Below, one piece after another: positions 9,200-24,390 of a stretch of 64,000 nucleotides of DNA. Made by a program: the position numbers and the translations under genes. Below the pieces are notes generated by a model. That model was given only the letters and a program-made list of their open reading frames with translations. It had not been told where the DNA came from and did no database searches. Location of the stretch: positions 13,454,001 to 13,518,000 of the forward strand of contig OZ176052.1 in NCBI GenBank assembly GCA_964247055.1, written 5' to 3'. Origin of the DNA: Paragordius varius. Its lineage: Eukaryota > Nematomorpha. Numbering within the stretch: position 1 is the stretch's first letter; every line of letters begins with the position of its first letter.

Positions 9200-12100
9200 T
9201 ACCATAGGGCTACCCAAAAAAAATTATAGTGACATCACCTGATCAAATTTGGATTTTAGGTAGCCATTTTTATTTTTAAAATCGTATAAAATAAATTTTT
9301 TAAATATTTAAAAAATTCATAAAAATTACATATATACTCCGATCTCGACAATATTTGGGGTGATGATGGAACTACCATAGGGCTACCCAAAAAAAATTAT
9401 AGTGACATCACCTGATCAAATTTGGATTTTAGGTAGCCATTTATATTTTTAAAATCGTATAAAATAAATTTTTTAAATATTTAAAAAATTCATAAAAATT
9501 ACATTTATACTCCGATCTCGAAAATATTTGGGGTGATGATGGAACAACCATAGGGCTACGCAAAAAAAATTATGGCGACATCACCTGATCAAATTTGGAT
9601 TTTAGGTAGCCATTTTTATTTTTAAAATCGTATAAAATAAATTTTTTAAATATTTAAAAAATTCATAAAAATTACATTTATAGTCCGATCCCCAAAATAT
9701 TAGGGGTGATGATGGAATTACCATAGGGCTACCCAAAAAAAATTATGGTGACATCACCTGATCAAATTTGGATTTTAGGTAGCCATTTTTATTTTTAATA
9801 TCGTATAAAATAAATTTTTTAAATATTTAAAAAATTCATAAAAATTACATTTATACTCCGATCTCGAAAATATTTGGGGTGATGATGGAACTACCATAGG
9901 GCTACCCAAAAAAAATTATGGCGACATCACCTGATCAAATTTGGATTTTAGGTAGCCATTTATATTTTTAAAATCGTATAAAATAAATTTTTTAAATATT
10001 TAAAAAATTCATAAAAATTACATTTATAGTCCGATCCCCAAAATATTTGGGGTGATGATGGAACAACCATAGGGCTACGCAAAAAAAATTATGGTGACAT
10101 CACCTGATCAAATTTGGATTTTAGGTAGCCATTTTTATTTTTAATATCGTATAAAATAAATTTTTTAAATATTTAAAAAATTCATAAAAATTACATTTAT
10201 ACTCCGATCTCGACAATATTTGGGGTGATGATGGAACTACCATAGGGCTACCCAAAAAAAATTATAGTGACATCACCTGATCAAATTTGGATTTTAGGTA
10301 GCCATTTTTATTTTTAAAATCGTATAAAATAAATTTTTTAAATATTTAAAAAATTCATAAAAATTACATTTATAGTCCGATCCCCAAAATATTAGGGGTG
10401 ATGATGGAATTACCATAGGGCTACCCAAAAAAAATTATGGTGACATCACCTGATCAAATTTGGATTTTAGGTAGCCATTTTTATTTTTAATATCGTATAA
10501 AATAAATTTTTTAAATATTTAAAAAATTCATAAAAATTACATTTATACTCCGATCTCGAAAATATTTGGGGTGATGATGGAACTACCATAGGGCTACCCA
10601 AAAAAAATTATGGCGACATCACCTGATCAAATTTGGATTTTAGGTAGCCATTTATATTTTTAAAATCGTATAAAATAAATTTTTTAAATATTTAAAAAAT
10701 TCATAAAAATTACATTTATAGTCCGATCCCCAAAATATTTGGGGTGATGATGGAACAACCATAGGGCTACGCAAAAAAAATTATGGTGACATCACCTGAT
10801 CAAATTTGGATTTTAGGTAGCCATTTTTATTTTTAATATCGTATAAAATAAATTTTTTAAATATTTAAAAAATTCATAAAAATTACATTTATACTCCGAT
10901 CTCGACAATATTTGGGGTGATGATGGAACTACCATAGGGCTACCCAAAAAAAATTATAGTGACATCACCTGATCAAATTTGGATTTTAGGTAGCCATTTT
11001 TATTTTTAAAATCGTATAAAATAAATTTTTTAAATATTTAAAAAATTCATAAAAATTACATATATACTCCGATCTCGACAATATTTGGGGTGATGATGGA
11101 ACTACCATAGGGCTACCCAAAAAAAATTATAGTGACATCACCTGATCAAATTTGGATTTTAGGTAGCCATTTATATTTTTAAAATCGTATAAAATAAATT
11201 TTTTAAATATTTAAAAAATTCATAAAAATTACATTTATACTCCGATCTCGAAAATATTTGGGGTGATGATGGAACTACCATAGGGCTACCCAAAAAAAAT
11301 ATGGCGACATCACCTGATCAAATTTGGATTTTAGGTAGCCATTTTTATTTTTAAAATCGTATAAAATAATTTTTTTAAATATTAAAAAAATTCATAAAAA
11401 TTACATTTATAGTCCGATCCCCAAAATATTTGGGGTGATGATGGAACTACCATAGGGCTACCCCAAAAAAATTATGGTGACATCACCTGATCAAATTTGG
11501 ATTTTAGGTAGCCATTTTTATTTTTAAAATCGTATAAAATAAATTTTTTAAATATTTAAAAAATTCATAAAAATTACATTTATAGTCCGATCTCGAAAAT
11601 ATTTGGGGTGATGATGGAACTACCATAGGGCTACGCAAAAAAAATTATGGTGACATCACCTGATCAAATTTGGATTTTAGGTAGCCATTTTTATTTTTAA
11701 AATCGTATAAAATAAATTTTTTAAATATTTAAAAAATTCATAAAAATTACATTTATAGTCCGATCTCGACAATATTTGGGGTGATGATGGAACTACCATA
11801 GAGCTACGCAAAAAAAATTATGGCGACATCACCTGATCAAATTTGGATTTTAGGTAGCCATTTTTATTTTTAAAATCGTATAAAATAAATTTTTTAAATA
11901 TTTAAAAAATTCAAAAAAATTACATTTAAAGTCCGATCTCAAAAATATTTGGGGTTATGATGGAACTACCATAGGGCTACCCAAAAAACATTATGGCGAC
12001 ATCACCTGATCAAATTTGGATTTTAGGTAGCCATTTTTATTTTTAAAATCGTATAAAATAAATTTTTTAAATATTTAAAAAATTCATAAAAATTACATTT

Positions 12101-13830
12101 ATAGTCCGATCCCCAAAATATTTGGGGTGATGATGGAACTACCATAGGGCTACCCAAAAAAAATTATGGCGACATCACCTGATCAAATTTGGATTTTAGG
12201 TAGCCATTTTTATTTTTAAAATCGTATAAAATAAATTTTTTAAATATTTAAAAAATTCATAAAAATTACATTTATAGTCCGATCTCGAAAATATTTGGGG
12301 TGATGATGGAACTACCATAGGGCTACCCAAAAAAAATTATGGCGACATCACCTGATCAAATTTGGATTTTAGGTAGCCATTTTTATTTTTAAAATCGTAT
12401 AAAATAAATTTTTTAAATATTTAAAAAATTCATAAAAATTACATTTATAGTCCGATCTCGAAAATATTTGGGGTGATGATGGAACTACCATAGGGCTACC
12501 CAAAAAAAATTATGGTGACATCACCTGATTAAATTTGGATTTTAGGTAGCCATTTTTATTTTTAATATCGTATAAAATAAATTTTTTAAATATTTAAAAA
12601 ATTCATAAAAATTACATTTATACTCCGATCTCGACAATATTTGGGGTGATGATGGAACTACCATAGGGCTACCCAAAAAAAATTATAGTGACATCACCTG
12701 ATCAAATTTGGATTTTAGGTAGCCATTTTTATTTTTAAAATCGTATAAAATAAATTTTTTAAATATTTAAAAAATTCATAAAAATTACATATATACTCCG
12801 ATCTCGACAATATTTGGGGTGATGATGGAACTACCATAGGGCTACCCAAAAAAAATTATAGTGACATCACCTGATCAAATTTGGATTTTAGGTAGCCATT
12901 TTTATTTTTAATATCGTATAAAATAAATTTTTTAAATATTTAAAAAATTCATAAAAATTACATTTATACTCCGATCTCGAAAATATTTGGGGTGATGATG
13001 GAACTACCATAGGGCTACCCAAAAAAAATATGGCGACATCACCTGATCAAATTTGGATTTTAGGTAGCCATTTTTATTTTTAAAATCGTATAAAATAATT
13101 TTTTTAAATATTAAAAAAATTCATAAAAATTACATTTATAGTCCGATCCCCAAAATATTTGGGGTGATGATGGAACTACCATAGGGCTACCCCAAAAAAA
13201 TTATGGTGACATCACCTGATCAAATTTGGATTTTAGGTAGCCATTTTTATTTTTAAAATCGTATAAAATAAATTTTTTAAATATTTAAAAAATTCATAAA
13301 AATTACATTTATAGTCCGATCTCGAAAATATTTGGGGTGATGATGGAACTACCATAGGGCTACGCAAAAAAAATTATGGTGACATCACCTGATCAAATTT
13401 GGATTTTAGGTAACCATTTTTATTTTTAAAATCGTATAAAATAAATTTTTTAAATATTTAAAAAATTCATAAAAATTACATTTATAGTCCGATCTCGACA
13501 ATATTTGGGGTGATGATGGAACTACCATAGAGCTACGCAAAAAAAATTATGGCGACATCACCTGATCAAATTTGGATTTTAGGTAGCCATTTTTATTTTT
13601 AAAATCGTATAAAATAAATTTTTTAAATATTTAAAAAATTCAAAAAAATTACATTTAAAGTCCGATCTCAAAAATATTTGGGGTTATGATGGAACTACCA
13701 TAGGGCTACCCAAAAAACATTATGGCGACATCACCTGATCAAATTTGGATTTTAGGTAGCCATTTTTATTTTTAAAATCGTATAAAATAAATTTTTTAAA
13801 TATTTAAAAAATTCAAAAAAATAACATTTA
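9200..13830. repeat. Satellite B block with a 10-monomer unit of 1729-1730 bp
   Basis: Independent markers recur at one distance: ACATATATACTCC (TATATACTCC begins at 9331, 11061 and 12790), CATAGAGCTACGC (GAGCTACGC at 11801 and 13530), and TTTAAAGTCCGATCTC (11928 and 13657). The last lineage is repeated once more 173 bp on, at 13830, and again at 14693. Block edges are approximate because monomers without markers cannot be placed. Confidence 0.8.
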
Positions 13831-16800
13831 AAGTCCGATCTCAAAAATATTTGGGGTTATGATGGAACTACCATAGGGCTACCCAAAAAAAATTATGGCG
13901 ACATCACCTGATCAAATTTGGATTTTAGGTAGCCATTTTTATTTTTAAAATCGTATAAAATAAATTTTTTAAATATTTAAAAACTTCATAAAAATTACAT
14001 TTACAGTCCGATCCCCAAAATATTTGGGGTGATGATGGAACTACCATAGGGCTACCCAAAAAAAATTATGGCGACATCACCTGATCAAATATGGATTTTA
14101 GGTAGCCATTTTTATTTTTAAAATCGTATAAAATAAATTTTTTAAATATTTAAAAAATTCATAAAAATTACATTTATAGTCCGATCTCGAAAATATTTGG
14201 GGTGATGATGGAACTACCATAGGGCTACCCAAAAAAAATTATGGTGACATCACCTGATCAAATTTGGATTTTAGGTAGCCATTTTTATTTTTAAAATCGT
14301 ATAAAATAATTTTTAAATATTTAAAAAATTCATAAAAATTACATTTATACTCCGATCTCGAAAATATTTGGGGTGATGATGGAACTACCATAGGGCTACC
14401 CAAAAAAAATTATGGTGACATCACCTGATCAAATTTGGATTTTAGGTAGCCATTTTTATTTTTAAAATCGTATAAAATAAATTTTTTAAATATTTAAAAA
14501 ATTCAAAAAAATTACATTTATAGTCCGATCCCCAAAATATTTGGGGTGATGATGGAACTACCATAGGGCTACCCAAAAAACATTATGGCGACATCACCTG
14601 ATCAAATTTGGATTTTAGGTAGCCATTTTTATTTTTAATATCGTATAAAATAAATTTTTTAAATATTTAAAAAATTCAAAAAAATAACATTTAAAGTCCG
14701 ATCTCAAAAATATTTGGGGTTATGATGGAACTACCATAGGGCTACCCAAAAAAAATTATAGCGACATCACCTGATCAAATTTGGATTTTAGGTAGCCATT
14801 TTTATTTTTAAAATCGTATAAAATAAATTTTTCAAATATTTAAAAACTTCATAAAAATTACATTTATAGTCCGATCCCCAAAATATTTGGGGTGATGATG
14901 GAACTACCATAGGGCTACCCAAAAAAAATTATGGCGACATCACCTGATCAAATTTTGTTTTAGGTAGCCATTTTTATTTTTAAAATCGTATAAAATAAAT
15001 TTTTTAAATATTTAAAAAATTCAAAAAAATTACATTTATACTCCGATCTCGACAATATTTGGGGTGATGATGGAACTACCATATGGCTACCCAAAAAAAA
15101 TTATGGTGACATCACCTGATCAAATTTGGATTTTAGGTAGCCATTTTTATTTTTAAAATCGTATAAAATAATATTTTTAAATATTTAAAAAATTCATAAA
15201 AATTACATTTATACTCCGATCTCGAAAATATTTGGGGTGATGATGGAACTACCATAGGGCTACCCAAAAAAAATTATGGTGACATCACCTGATCAAATTT
15301 GGATTTTAGGTAGCCATTTTTATTTTTAAAATCGTATAAAATAAATTTTTTAAATATTTAAAAAATTCATAAAAATTACATTTATACTCCGATCCCCAAA
15401 GTATTTGGGGTGATGATGGAACTACCATAGGGCTACCCAAAAAAAATTATGGTGACATCACCTGATCAAATTTGGATTTTAGGTAGCCATTTTTATTTTT
15501 AAAATCGTATAAAATAATATTTTTAAATATTAAAAAAATTCATAAAAATTACATTTATAGTCCGATCTCGACAATATTTGGGGTGATGATGGAACTACCA
15601 TAGAGCTACGCAGAAAAAATTATGGCGACATCACCTGATCAAATTTGGATTATAGGTAGCCATTTTTATTTTTAAAATCGTATAAAATAAATTTTTTAAA
15701 TATTTAAAAAATTCATAAAAATTACATTTATACTCCGATCTCGAAAATATTTGGGGTGATGATGGAACTACCATAGGGCTACCCAAAAAAAATTATAGTG
15801 ACATCACCTGATCAAATTTGGATTTTAGGTAGCCATTTTTATTTTTAAAATCGTATAAAATAAATTTTTTAAATATTTAAAAAATTCATAAAAATTACAT
15901 TTATACTCCGATCTCGAAAATAATTGGGGGCATGATGGAATTACCATAGGGCTACCCAAAAAAAATTATGGTGACATCACCTGATCAAATTTGGACTTTA
16001 GGTAGCCATTTTTATTTTTAAAATCGTATAAAATAAATTTTTTAAATTTTTAAAAAATTCATAAAAATTACATTTATACTCCGATCTCGAAAATATTTGG
16101 GGTGATGATGGAACTACCATAGGGCTACGCAAAAAAAATTATGGTGACATCACCTGATCAAATTTGGATTTTAGGTAGCCATTTTTATTTTTAAAATCGT
16201 ATAAAATAAATTTTTTAAATATTTAAAAAATTCATAAAAATTACATTTATACTCCGATCTCGAAAATATTTGGGGTGATGATGCAACTACCATAGGGCTA
16301 CGCAAAAAAAATTATGGTGACATCACCTGATCAAATTTGGATTTTAGGTAGCCATTTTATTTTTAAAATCGTATAAAATAATTTTTTTAAATATTTAAAA
16401 AATTCATAAAAATTACATTTATACTCCGATCTCGAAAATATTTGGGGTGATGATGGAACTACCATAGGGCTACCCAAAAAAAATTATAGTGACATCACCT
16501 GATCAAATTTGGATTTTAGGTAACCATTTTTATTTTTAATATCGTATAAAATAAATTTTTTAAATATTTAAAAAATTCATAAAAATTACATTTATAGTCC
16601 GATCCCCAAAATATTTGGGGTGATGATGGAACTACCATAGGGCTACCCAAAAAAAATTATAGTGACATCACCTGATCAAATTTGGATTTTAGGTAGCCAT
16701 TTTTATTTTTAAAATCGTATAAAATAAATTTTTTAAATATTTAAAAAATTCATAAAAATTACATTTATAGTCCGATCTCGACAATATTTGGGGTGATGAT

Positions 16801-19800
16801 GGAATTACCATAGGGCTACCCAAAAAAAATTATGGTGACATCACCTGATCAAATTTGGATTTTAGGTAGCCATTTTTATTTTTAAAATCGTATAAAATAA
16901 ATTTTTTAAATATTTAAAAAATTCATAAAAATTACATTTATAGTCCGATCTCGACAATATTTGGGGTGATGATGGAATTACCATAGGGCTACCCAAAAAA
17001 AATTATGGTGACATCACCTGATCAAATTTGGATTTTAGGTAGCCATTTTTATTTTTAAAATCGTATAAAATAAATTTTTTAAATATTTAAAAAATTCATA
17101 AAAATTACATTTATAGTCCGATCTCGACAATATTTGGGGTGATGATGGAATTACCATAGGGCTACCCAAAAAAAATTATGGTGACATCACCTGATCAAAT
17201 TTGGATTTTAGGTAGCCATTTTTATTTTTAAAATCGTATAAAATAAATTTTTTAAATATTTAAAAAATTCATAAAAATTACATTTATACTCCGATCTCGA
17301 AAATATTTGGGGTGATGATGCAACTACCATAGGGCTACGCAAAAAAAATTATGGTGACATCACCTGATCAAATTTGGATTTTAGGTAGCCATTTTATTTT
17401 TAAAATCGTATAAAATAATTTTTTTAAATATTTAAAAAATTCATAAAAATTACATTTATACTCCGATCTCGACAATATTTGGGGTGATGATGGAACTACC
17501 ATAGGGCTACCCAAAAAAAATTATAGTGACATCACCTGATCAAATTTGGATTTTAGGTAGCCATTTTTATTTTTAAAATCGTATAAAATAAATTTTTTAA
17601 ATATTTAAAAAATTCATAAAAATTACATTTATAGTCCGATCCCCAAAATATTTGGGGTGATGATGGAATTACCATAGGGCTACCCAAAAAAAATTATGAT
17701 GACATCACCTGATCAAATTTGGATTTTAGGCAGCCATTTTTATTTTTAAAATCGTATAAAATAAATTTTTAAATATTTAAAAAATTCATAAAAATTACAT
17801 TTATACTCCGATCTCGAAAATATTTGGGGTGATGATGGAACTACCATAGGGCTACCCAAAAAAAATTATAGTGACATCACCTGATCAAATTTGGATTTTA
17901 GGTTGCCATTTTTATTTTTAAAATCGTATAAAATAAATTTTTTAAATATTTAAAAAATTCATAAAAATTACATTTATAGTTGATCCCCAAAATATTTGGG
18001 GTGATGATGGAACAACCATAGGGCTAAGCAAAAAAAATTATGGCGACATCACCTGATCAAATTTGGATTTTAGGTAGCCATTTTTATTTTTAAAATCGTA
18101 TAAAATAAATTTTTTAAATATTTAAAAAATTCAAAAAAATTACATTTATACTCCGATCTCGAAAATATTTGGGGTGATGATGGAACTACCATAGGGCTAC
18201 CCAAAAAAAATTATGGTGACATCACCTGATCAAATTTGGACTTTAGGTAGCCATTTTTATTTTTAAAATCGTATAAAATAAATTATTTAAATATTTAAAA
18301 AATTCATAAAAATTACATTTATAGTCCGATCCCCAAAATATTTGGGGTGATGATGGAACTACCATAGGGCTACCCAAAAAAATTATGGTGACATCACCTA
18401 ATCAAATTTGGATTTTAGGTAGCCATTTTTATTTTTAAAATCGTATAAAATAAATTTTTTAAATTTTTAAAAAATTCATAAAAATTACATTTATAGTCCG
18501 ATCCCCAAAATATTTGGGGTGATGATGGAACTACCATAGGGCTACCCAAAAAAAATTATGGTGACATCACCTGATCAAATTTGGATTTTAGGTAGCCATT
18601 TTTATTTTTAAAATCGTATAAAATAAATTATTTAAATATTTAAAAAATTCATAAAAATTACATTTATAGTCCGATCCCCAAAATATTTGGGGTGATGATG
18701 GAACTACCATAGGGCTACCCAAAAAAATTATGGTGACATCACCTAATCAAATTTGGATTTTAGGTAGCCATTTTTATTTTTAAAATCGTATAAAATAAAT
18801 TTTTTAAATATTTAAAAAATTCATAAAAATTACATTTATAGTCCGATCCCCAAAGTATTTGGGGTGATGATGGAACTACCATAGGGCTACGCAAAAAAAA
18901 TTATGGTGACATCACCTGATCAAATTTGGATTTTAGGTAGCCATTTTTATTTTTAAAATCGTATAAAATAAATTTTTTAAATATTTAAAAAATTCATAAA
19001 AATTACATTTATAGTCCGATCTCGAAAATATTTGGGGTGATGATGGAACTACCATAGGGCTACTCAAAAAAAATTATGGTGACATCACCTGATCAAATTT
19101 GGATTTTAGGTAGCCATTTTTATTTTTAAAATCGTATAAAATAAATTTTTTATATATTTAAAAAATTCATAAAAATTACATTTATAGTCCGATCTCGACA
19201 ATATTTGGGGTGATGATGGAATTACCATAGGGCTACCCAAAAAAAATTATGGTGACATCACCTGATCAAATTTGGATTTTAGGTAGCCATTTTTATTTTT
19301 AAAATCGTATAAAATAAATTTTTTAAATATTTAAAAAATTCATAAAAATTACATTTATACTCCGATCTCGAAAATATTTGGGGTGATGATGGAACTACCA
19401 TAGGGCTACCCAAAAAAAATAATAGTGACATCACCTGATCAAATTGGATTTTAGGTAGCCATTTTTATTTTTAAAATCGTATAAAATAAATTATTTAAAT
19501 ATTTAAAAAATTCATAAAAATTACATTTATACTCCGATCTCGACAATATTTGGGGTGATGATGGAACTACCATAGGGCTACCCAAAAAAAATTATGGTCA
19601 CATCACCTGATCAAATTTGGATTTTAGGTAGCCATTTTTATTTTTAAAATCGTATAAAATAAATTTTTTAAATATTTAAAAAATTCATAAAAATTACATT
19701 TATATTCCGATCTCGAAAATATTTGGGGTGATGATGGAACTACCATAGGGCTACCCAAAAAAAATAATAGTGACATCACCTGATCAAATTGGATTTTAGG

Positions 19801-20480
19801 TAGCCATTTTTATTTTTAAAATCGTATAAAATAAATTATTTAAATATTTAAAAAATTCATAAAAATTACATTTATAGTCCGATCCCCAAAATATTTGGGG
19901 TGATGATGGAACTACCATAGGGCTACCCAAAAAAAATTATGGTGACATCACCTGATCAAATTTGGATTTTAGGTAGCCATTTTTATTTTTAAAATCGTAT
20001 AAAATAAATTTTTTAAATATTTAAAAAATTCATAAAAATTACATTTATACTCCGATCTCGAAAATATTTGGGGTGATGATGGAACTACCATAGGGCTACC
20101 CAAAAAAAATTATAGTGACATCACCTGATCAAATTTGGATTTTAGGTAGCCATTTTTATTTTTAAAATCGTATAAAATAAATTTTTTAAATATTTAAAAA
20201 ATTCATAAAAATTACATTTATACTCCGATCTCGAAAATATTTGGGGTGATGATGGAACTACCATAGGGCTACCCAAAAAAAATTATGGTGACATCACCTG
20301 ATCAAATTTGGATTTTAGGTAGCCATTTTTATTTTTAAAATCGTATAAAATAAATTTTTTAAATATTTAAAAAATTCATAAAAATTACATTTATAGTCCG
20401 ATCCCCAAAATATTTGGGGTGATGATGGAACTACCATAGGGCTACCCAAAAAAAAATATGGTGACATCACCTGATCAAAT
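13830..20480. repeat. Satellite B block of mixed monomers with short local duplications
   Basis: No single long unit fits. A six-monomer duplication of 1037 bp is marked by GATGATGCAACT (16281 and 17318) and by GCCATTTTATTTTTA, lacking one T (16351 and 17388). Dimer duplications of 345 bp are marked by CACCTAATCAAAT (18397 and 18742) and by AAAATAATAGTGAC (19421 and 19766). Four consecutive near-identical GGAATTACC monomers lie between about 16.7 and 17.2 kb. No gene or other feature is seen. Confidence 0.75.
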
Positions 20481-23400
20481 TTGGATTTTAGGTAGCCATT
20501 TTTATTTTTAAAATCGTATAAAATAAATTTTTTAATATTTAAAAAATTCATAAAAATTACATTTATACTCCGATCTCGACAATATTTGGGGTGATGATGG
20601 AACTACCATAGGGCTACCCAAAAAAAATTATGGTGACATCATCTGATCAAATTTGGATTTTAGGTAGCCATTTTTATTTTTAAAATCGTATAAATTAAAT
20701 TTTTTAAATATTTAAAAAATTCATAAAAATTACATTTATACTCCGATCTCGAAAATATTTGGGGTGATGATGGAGCTACCATAGGGCTACCCAAAAAAAA
20801 TTATGGTGACATCACCTGATCAAATTTGGATTTTAGGTAGCCATTTTTATTTTTAAAATCGTATAAAATAAATTTTTTAAATATTTAAAAAATTCATAAA
20901 AGTTACATTTATAGTCCGATCCCCAAAATATTTGTGGTGATGATGGAACTACCATAGGGCTACCCAAAAAAAATTATGGTGACATCACCTGATCAAATTT
21001 GGATTTTAGGTAGCCATTTTTATTTTTAAAATCGTATAAAATAAATTTTTAAATATTTAAAAAATTCAAAAAAATTACATTTATACTCCGATCTCGACAA
21101 TATTTGGGGTGATGATGGAATTACCATAGGGCTACCCAAAAAAAATTATGGTGACATCACCTGATCAAATTTGGATTTTAGGTAGCCATTTTTATTTTTA
21201 AAATCGTATAAAATAAATTTTTTAAATATTTAAAAAATTCATAAAAATTACATTTATACTCCGATCTCGAAAATATTTGGGGTGATGATGGAACTACCAT
21301 AGGGCTACCCAAAAAAAATTATGGTGACATCACCTGATCAAATTTGGATTTTAGGTAGCCATTTTTATTTTTAAAATCGTATAAAATAAATTTTTTAAAT
21401 ATTTAAAAATTTCATAAAAATTACATTTATACTCCGATCTCGAAAATATTTGGGGTGATGATGGAACTACCATAGGGCTACCCAAAAAAAATTATAGTGA
21501 CATCACCTGATCAAATTTGGATTTTAGGTAGCCATTTTTATCTTAAAATCGTATAAAATAAATTTTTTAAATATTTAAAAAATTCATAAAAATTACATTT
21601 ATAGTCCGATCCCCAAAATATTTGGGGTGATGATGGAACTACCATAGGGCTACCCAAAAAAAATTATAGTGACATCACCTGATCAAATTTGGATTTTAGG
21701 TAGCCATTTTTATTTTTGAAATCGTATAAAATAAATTTTTTAAATATTTAAAAAATTCATAAAAATTACATTTATACTCCGATCTCGACAATATTTGGGG
21801 TGATGATGGAACTACCATAGGGCTACCCAAAAAAAATTATAGTGACATCACCTGTACAAATTTGGATTTTAGGTAGCCATTTTTATTTTTAAAATCGTAT
21901 AAAATAAATTTTTTAAATATTTAAAAAATTCAAAAAAATTACATTTATACTCCGATCTCGAAAATATTTGGGGTGATGATGGAACTACCATAGGGCTACA
22001 CAAAAAAAATTATGGTGACATCACCTGATCAAATTTGGATTTTAGGTAGCCATTTTTATTTTTAAAATCGTATAAAATAAATTTTTTAAATATTTAAAAA
22101 ATTCATAAAAATTACATTTATACTCCGATCTCGAAAATATTTGGGGTGATGATGGAACTACCATAGGGCTACCCAAAAAAAATTATAGTGACATCACCTG
22201 ATCAAATTTGGATTTTAGGTAGCCATTTTTATTTTTAAAATATAAAATAAATTTTTTAAATATTTAAAAAATTCATAAAAATTACATTTATAGTCCGATC
22301 CCCAAAATATTTGGGGTGATGATGGAATTACCATAGGGCTACCCAAAAAAAATTATGGTGACATCACCTGATCAAATTTGGATTTTAGGTAGCCATTTTT
22401 ATTTTTAATATCGTATAAAATAAATTTTTTAAATATTTAAAAAAATCATAAAAATTACATTTATACTCCGATCTCGACAATATTTGGGGTGATGATGGAA
22501 CTACCATAGGGCTACCCAAAAAAAATTATGGTGACATCATCTGATCAAATTTGGATTTTAGGTAGCCATTTTTATTTTTAAAATCGTATAAATTAAATTT
22601 TTTTAATATTTAAAAAATTCATAAAAATTACATTTATACTCCGATCTCGAAAATATTTGGGGTGATGATGGAGCTACCATAGGGCTACCCAAAAAAAATT
22701 ATGGTGACATCACCTGATCAAATTTGGATTTTAGGTAGCCATTTTTATTTTTAAAATCGTATAAAATAAATTTTTTAAATATTTAAAAAAATAATAAAAG
22801 TTACATTTATAGTCCGATCCCCAAAATATTTGTGGTGATGATGGAACTACCATAGGGCTACCCAAAAAAAATTATGGTGACATCACCTGATCAAATTTGG
22901 ATTTTAGGTAGCCATTTTTATTTTTAAAATCGTATAAAATAAATTTTTAAATATTTAAAAAATTCAAAAAAATTACATTTATACTCTGATCTCGACAATA
23001 TTTGGGGTGATGATGGAATTACCATAGGGCTACCCAAAAAAAATTATGGTGACATCACCTGATCAAATTTGGATTTTAGGTAGCCATTTTTATTTTTAAA
23101 ATCGTATAAAATAAATTTTTTAAATATTTAAAAAATTCATAAAAATTACATTTATACTCCGATCTCGAAAATATTTGGGGTGATGATGGAACTACCATAG
23201 GGCTACCCAAAAAAAATTATGGTGACATCACCTGATCAAATTTGGATTTTAGTAGCCATTTTTATTTTTAAAATCGTATAAAATAAATTTTTTAAATATT
23301 TAAAAAATTCATAAAAATTACATTTATACTCCGATCTCGAAAATATTTGGGGTGATGATGGAACTACCATAGGGCTACCCAAAAAAAATTATAGTGACAT

Positions 23401-24390
23401 CACCTGATCAAATTTGGATTTTAGGTAGCCATTTTTATCTTAAAATCGTATAAAATAAATTTTTTAAATATTTAAAAAATTCATAAAAATTACATTTATA
23501 GTCCGATCCCCAAAATATTTGGGGTGATGATGGAACTACCATAGGGCTACCCAAAAAAAATTATAGTGACATCACCTGATCAAATTTGGATTTTAGGTAG
23601 CCATTTTTATTTTTGAAATCGTATAAAATAAATTTTTTAAATATTTAAAAAATTCATAAAAATTACATTTATACTCCGATCTCGACAATATTTGGGGTGA
23701 TGATGGAACTACCATAGGGCTACCCAAAAAAAATTATAGTGACATCACCTGTACAAATTTGGATTTTAGGTAGCCATTTTTATTTTTAAAATCGTATAAA
23801 ATAAATTTTTTAAATATTTAAAAAATTCAAAAAAATTACATTTATACTCCGATCTCGAAAATATTTGGGGTGATGATGGAACTACCATAGGGCTACCCAA
23901 AAAAAATTATGGTGACATCACCTGATCAAATTTGGATTTTAGGTAGCCATTTTTATTTTTAAAATCGTATAAAATAAATTTTTTAAATATTTAAAAAATT
24001 CATAAAAATTACATTTATACTCCGATCTCGAAAATATTTGGGGTGATGATGGAACTACCATAGGGCTACCCAAAAAAAATTATAGTGACATCACCTGATC
24101 AAATTTGGATTTTAGGTAGCCATTTTTATTTTTAAAATATAAAATAAATTTTTTAAATATTTAAAAAATTCATAAAAATTACATTTATAGTCCGATCCCC
24201 AAAATATTTGGGGTGATGATGGAATTACCATAGGGCTACCCAAAAAAAATTATGGTGACATCACCTGATCAAATTTGGATTTTAGGTAGCCATTTTTATT
24301 TTTAATATCGTATAAAATAAATTTTTTAAATATTTAAAAAATTCATAAAAATTACATTTATACTCCGATCTCGACAATATTTGGGGTGAT
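20480..24390. repeat. Satellite B tandem duplication, 11 monomers, 1897 bp unit
   Basis: Two adjacent copies share private changes at one shift: GACATCATCTGATC (20641 and 22539), AGTTACATTT with TTTGTGG (20931 and 22829), TTTTTATCTTAAAATC (near 21540 and 23435), CACCTGTACAAAT (21851 and 23748), and AAAATATAAAATAA lacking the usual CGT (near 22240 and 24135). Copy one runs about 20.5-22.4 kb and copy two about 22.4-24.4 kb. Confidence 0.88.

Larger units (their letters stand above)
4250..9200. repeat. Satellite B block with alternating dimer and the ATTAGGGG marker lineage
   Basis: Monomers tend to alternate between TTTTTAAAATCG and TTTTTAATATCG forms, giving a dimer of about 346 bp. A rarer form has CATTTATATTTTTA at the start. 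One monomer lineage reads AAAATATTAGGGGTG and is followed by GGAATTACC; its ATTAGGGG begins at 4687, 5897, 6586, 8661, 9699 and 10391. The spacings are 1210, 689, 2075, 1038 and 692 bp, equal to 7, 4, 12, 6 and 4 monomers, so the higher-order unit varies in length by whole monomers. Confidence 0.8.

Noticed and set aside
20315-20551. Minus-strand open reading frame of 78 codons
   Set aside because: It is satellite B read backwards. It is open only where small length changes move the stops, and the translated text repeats with the monomer.
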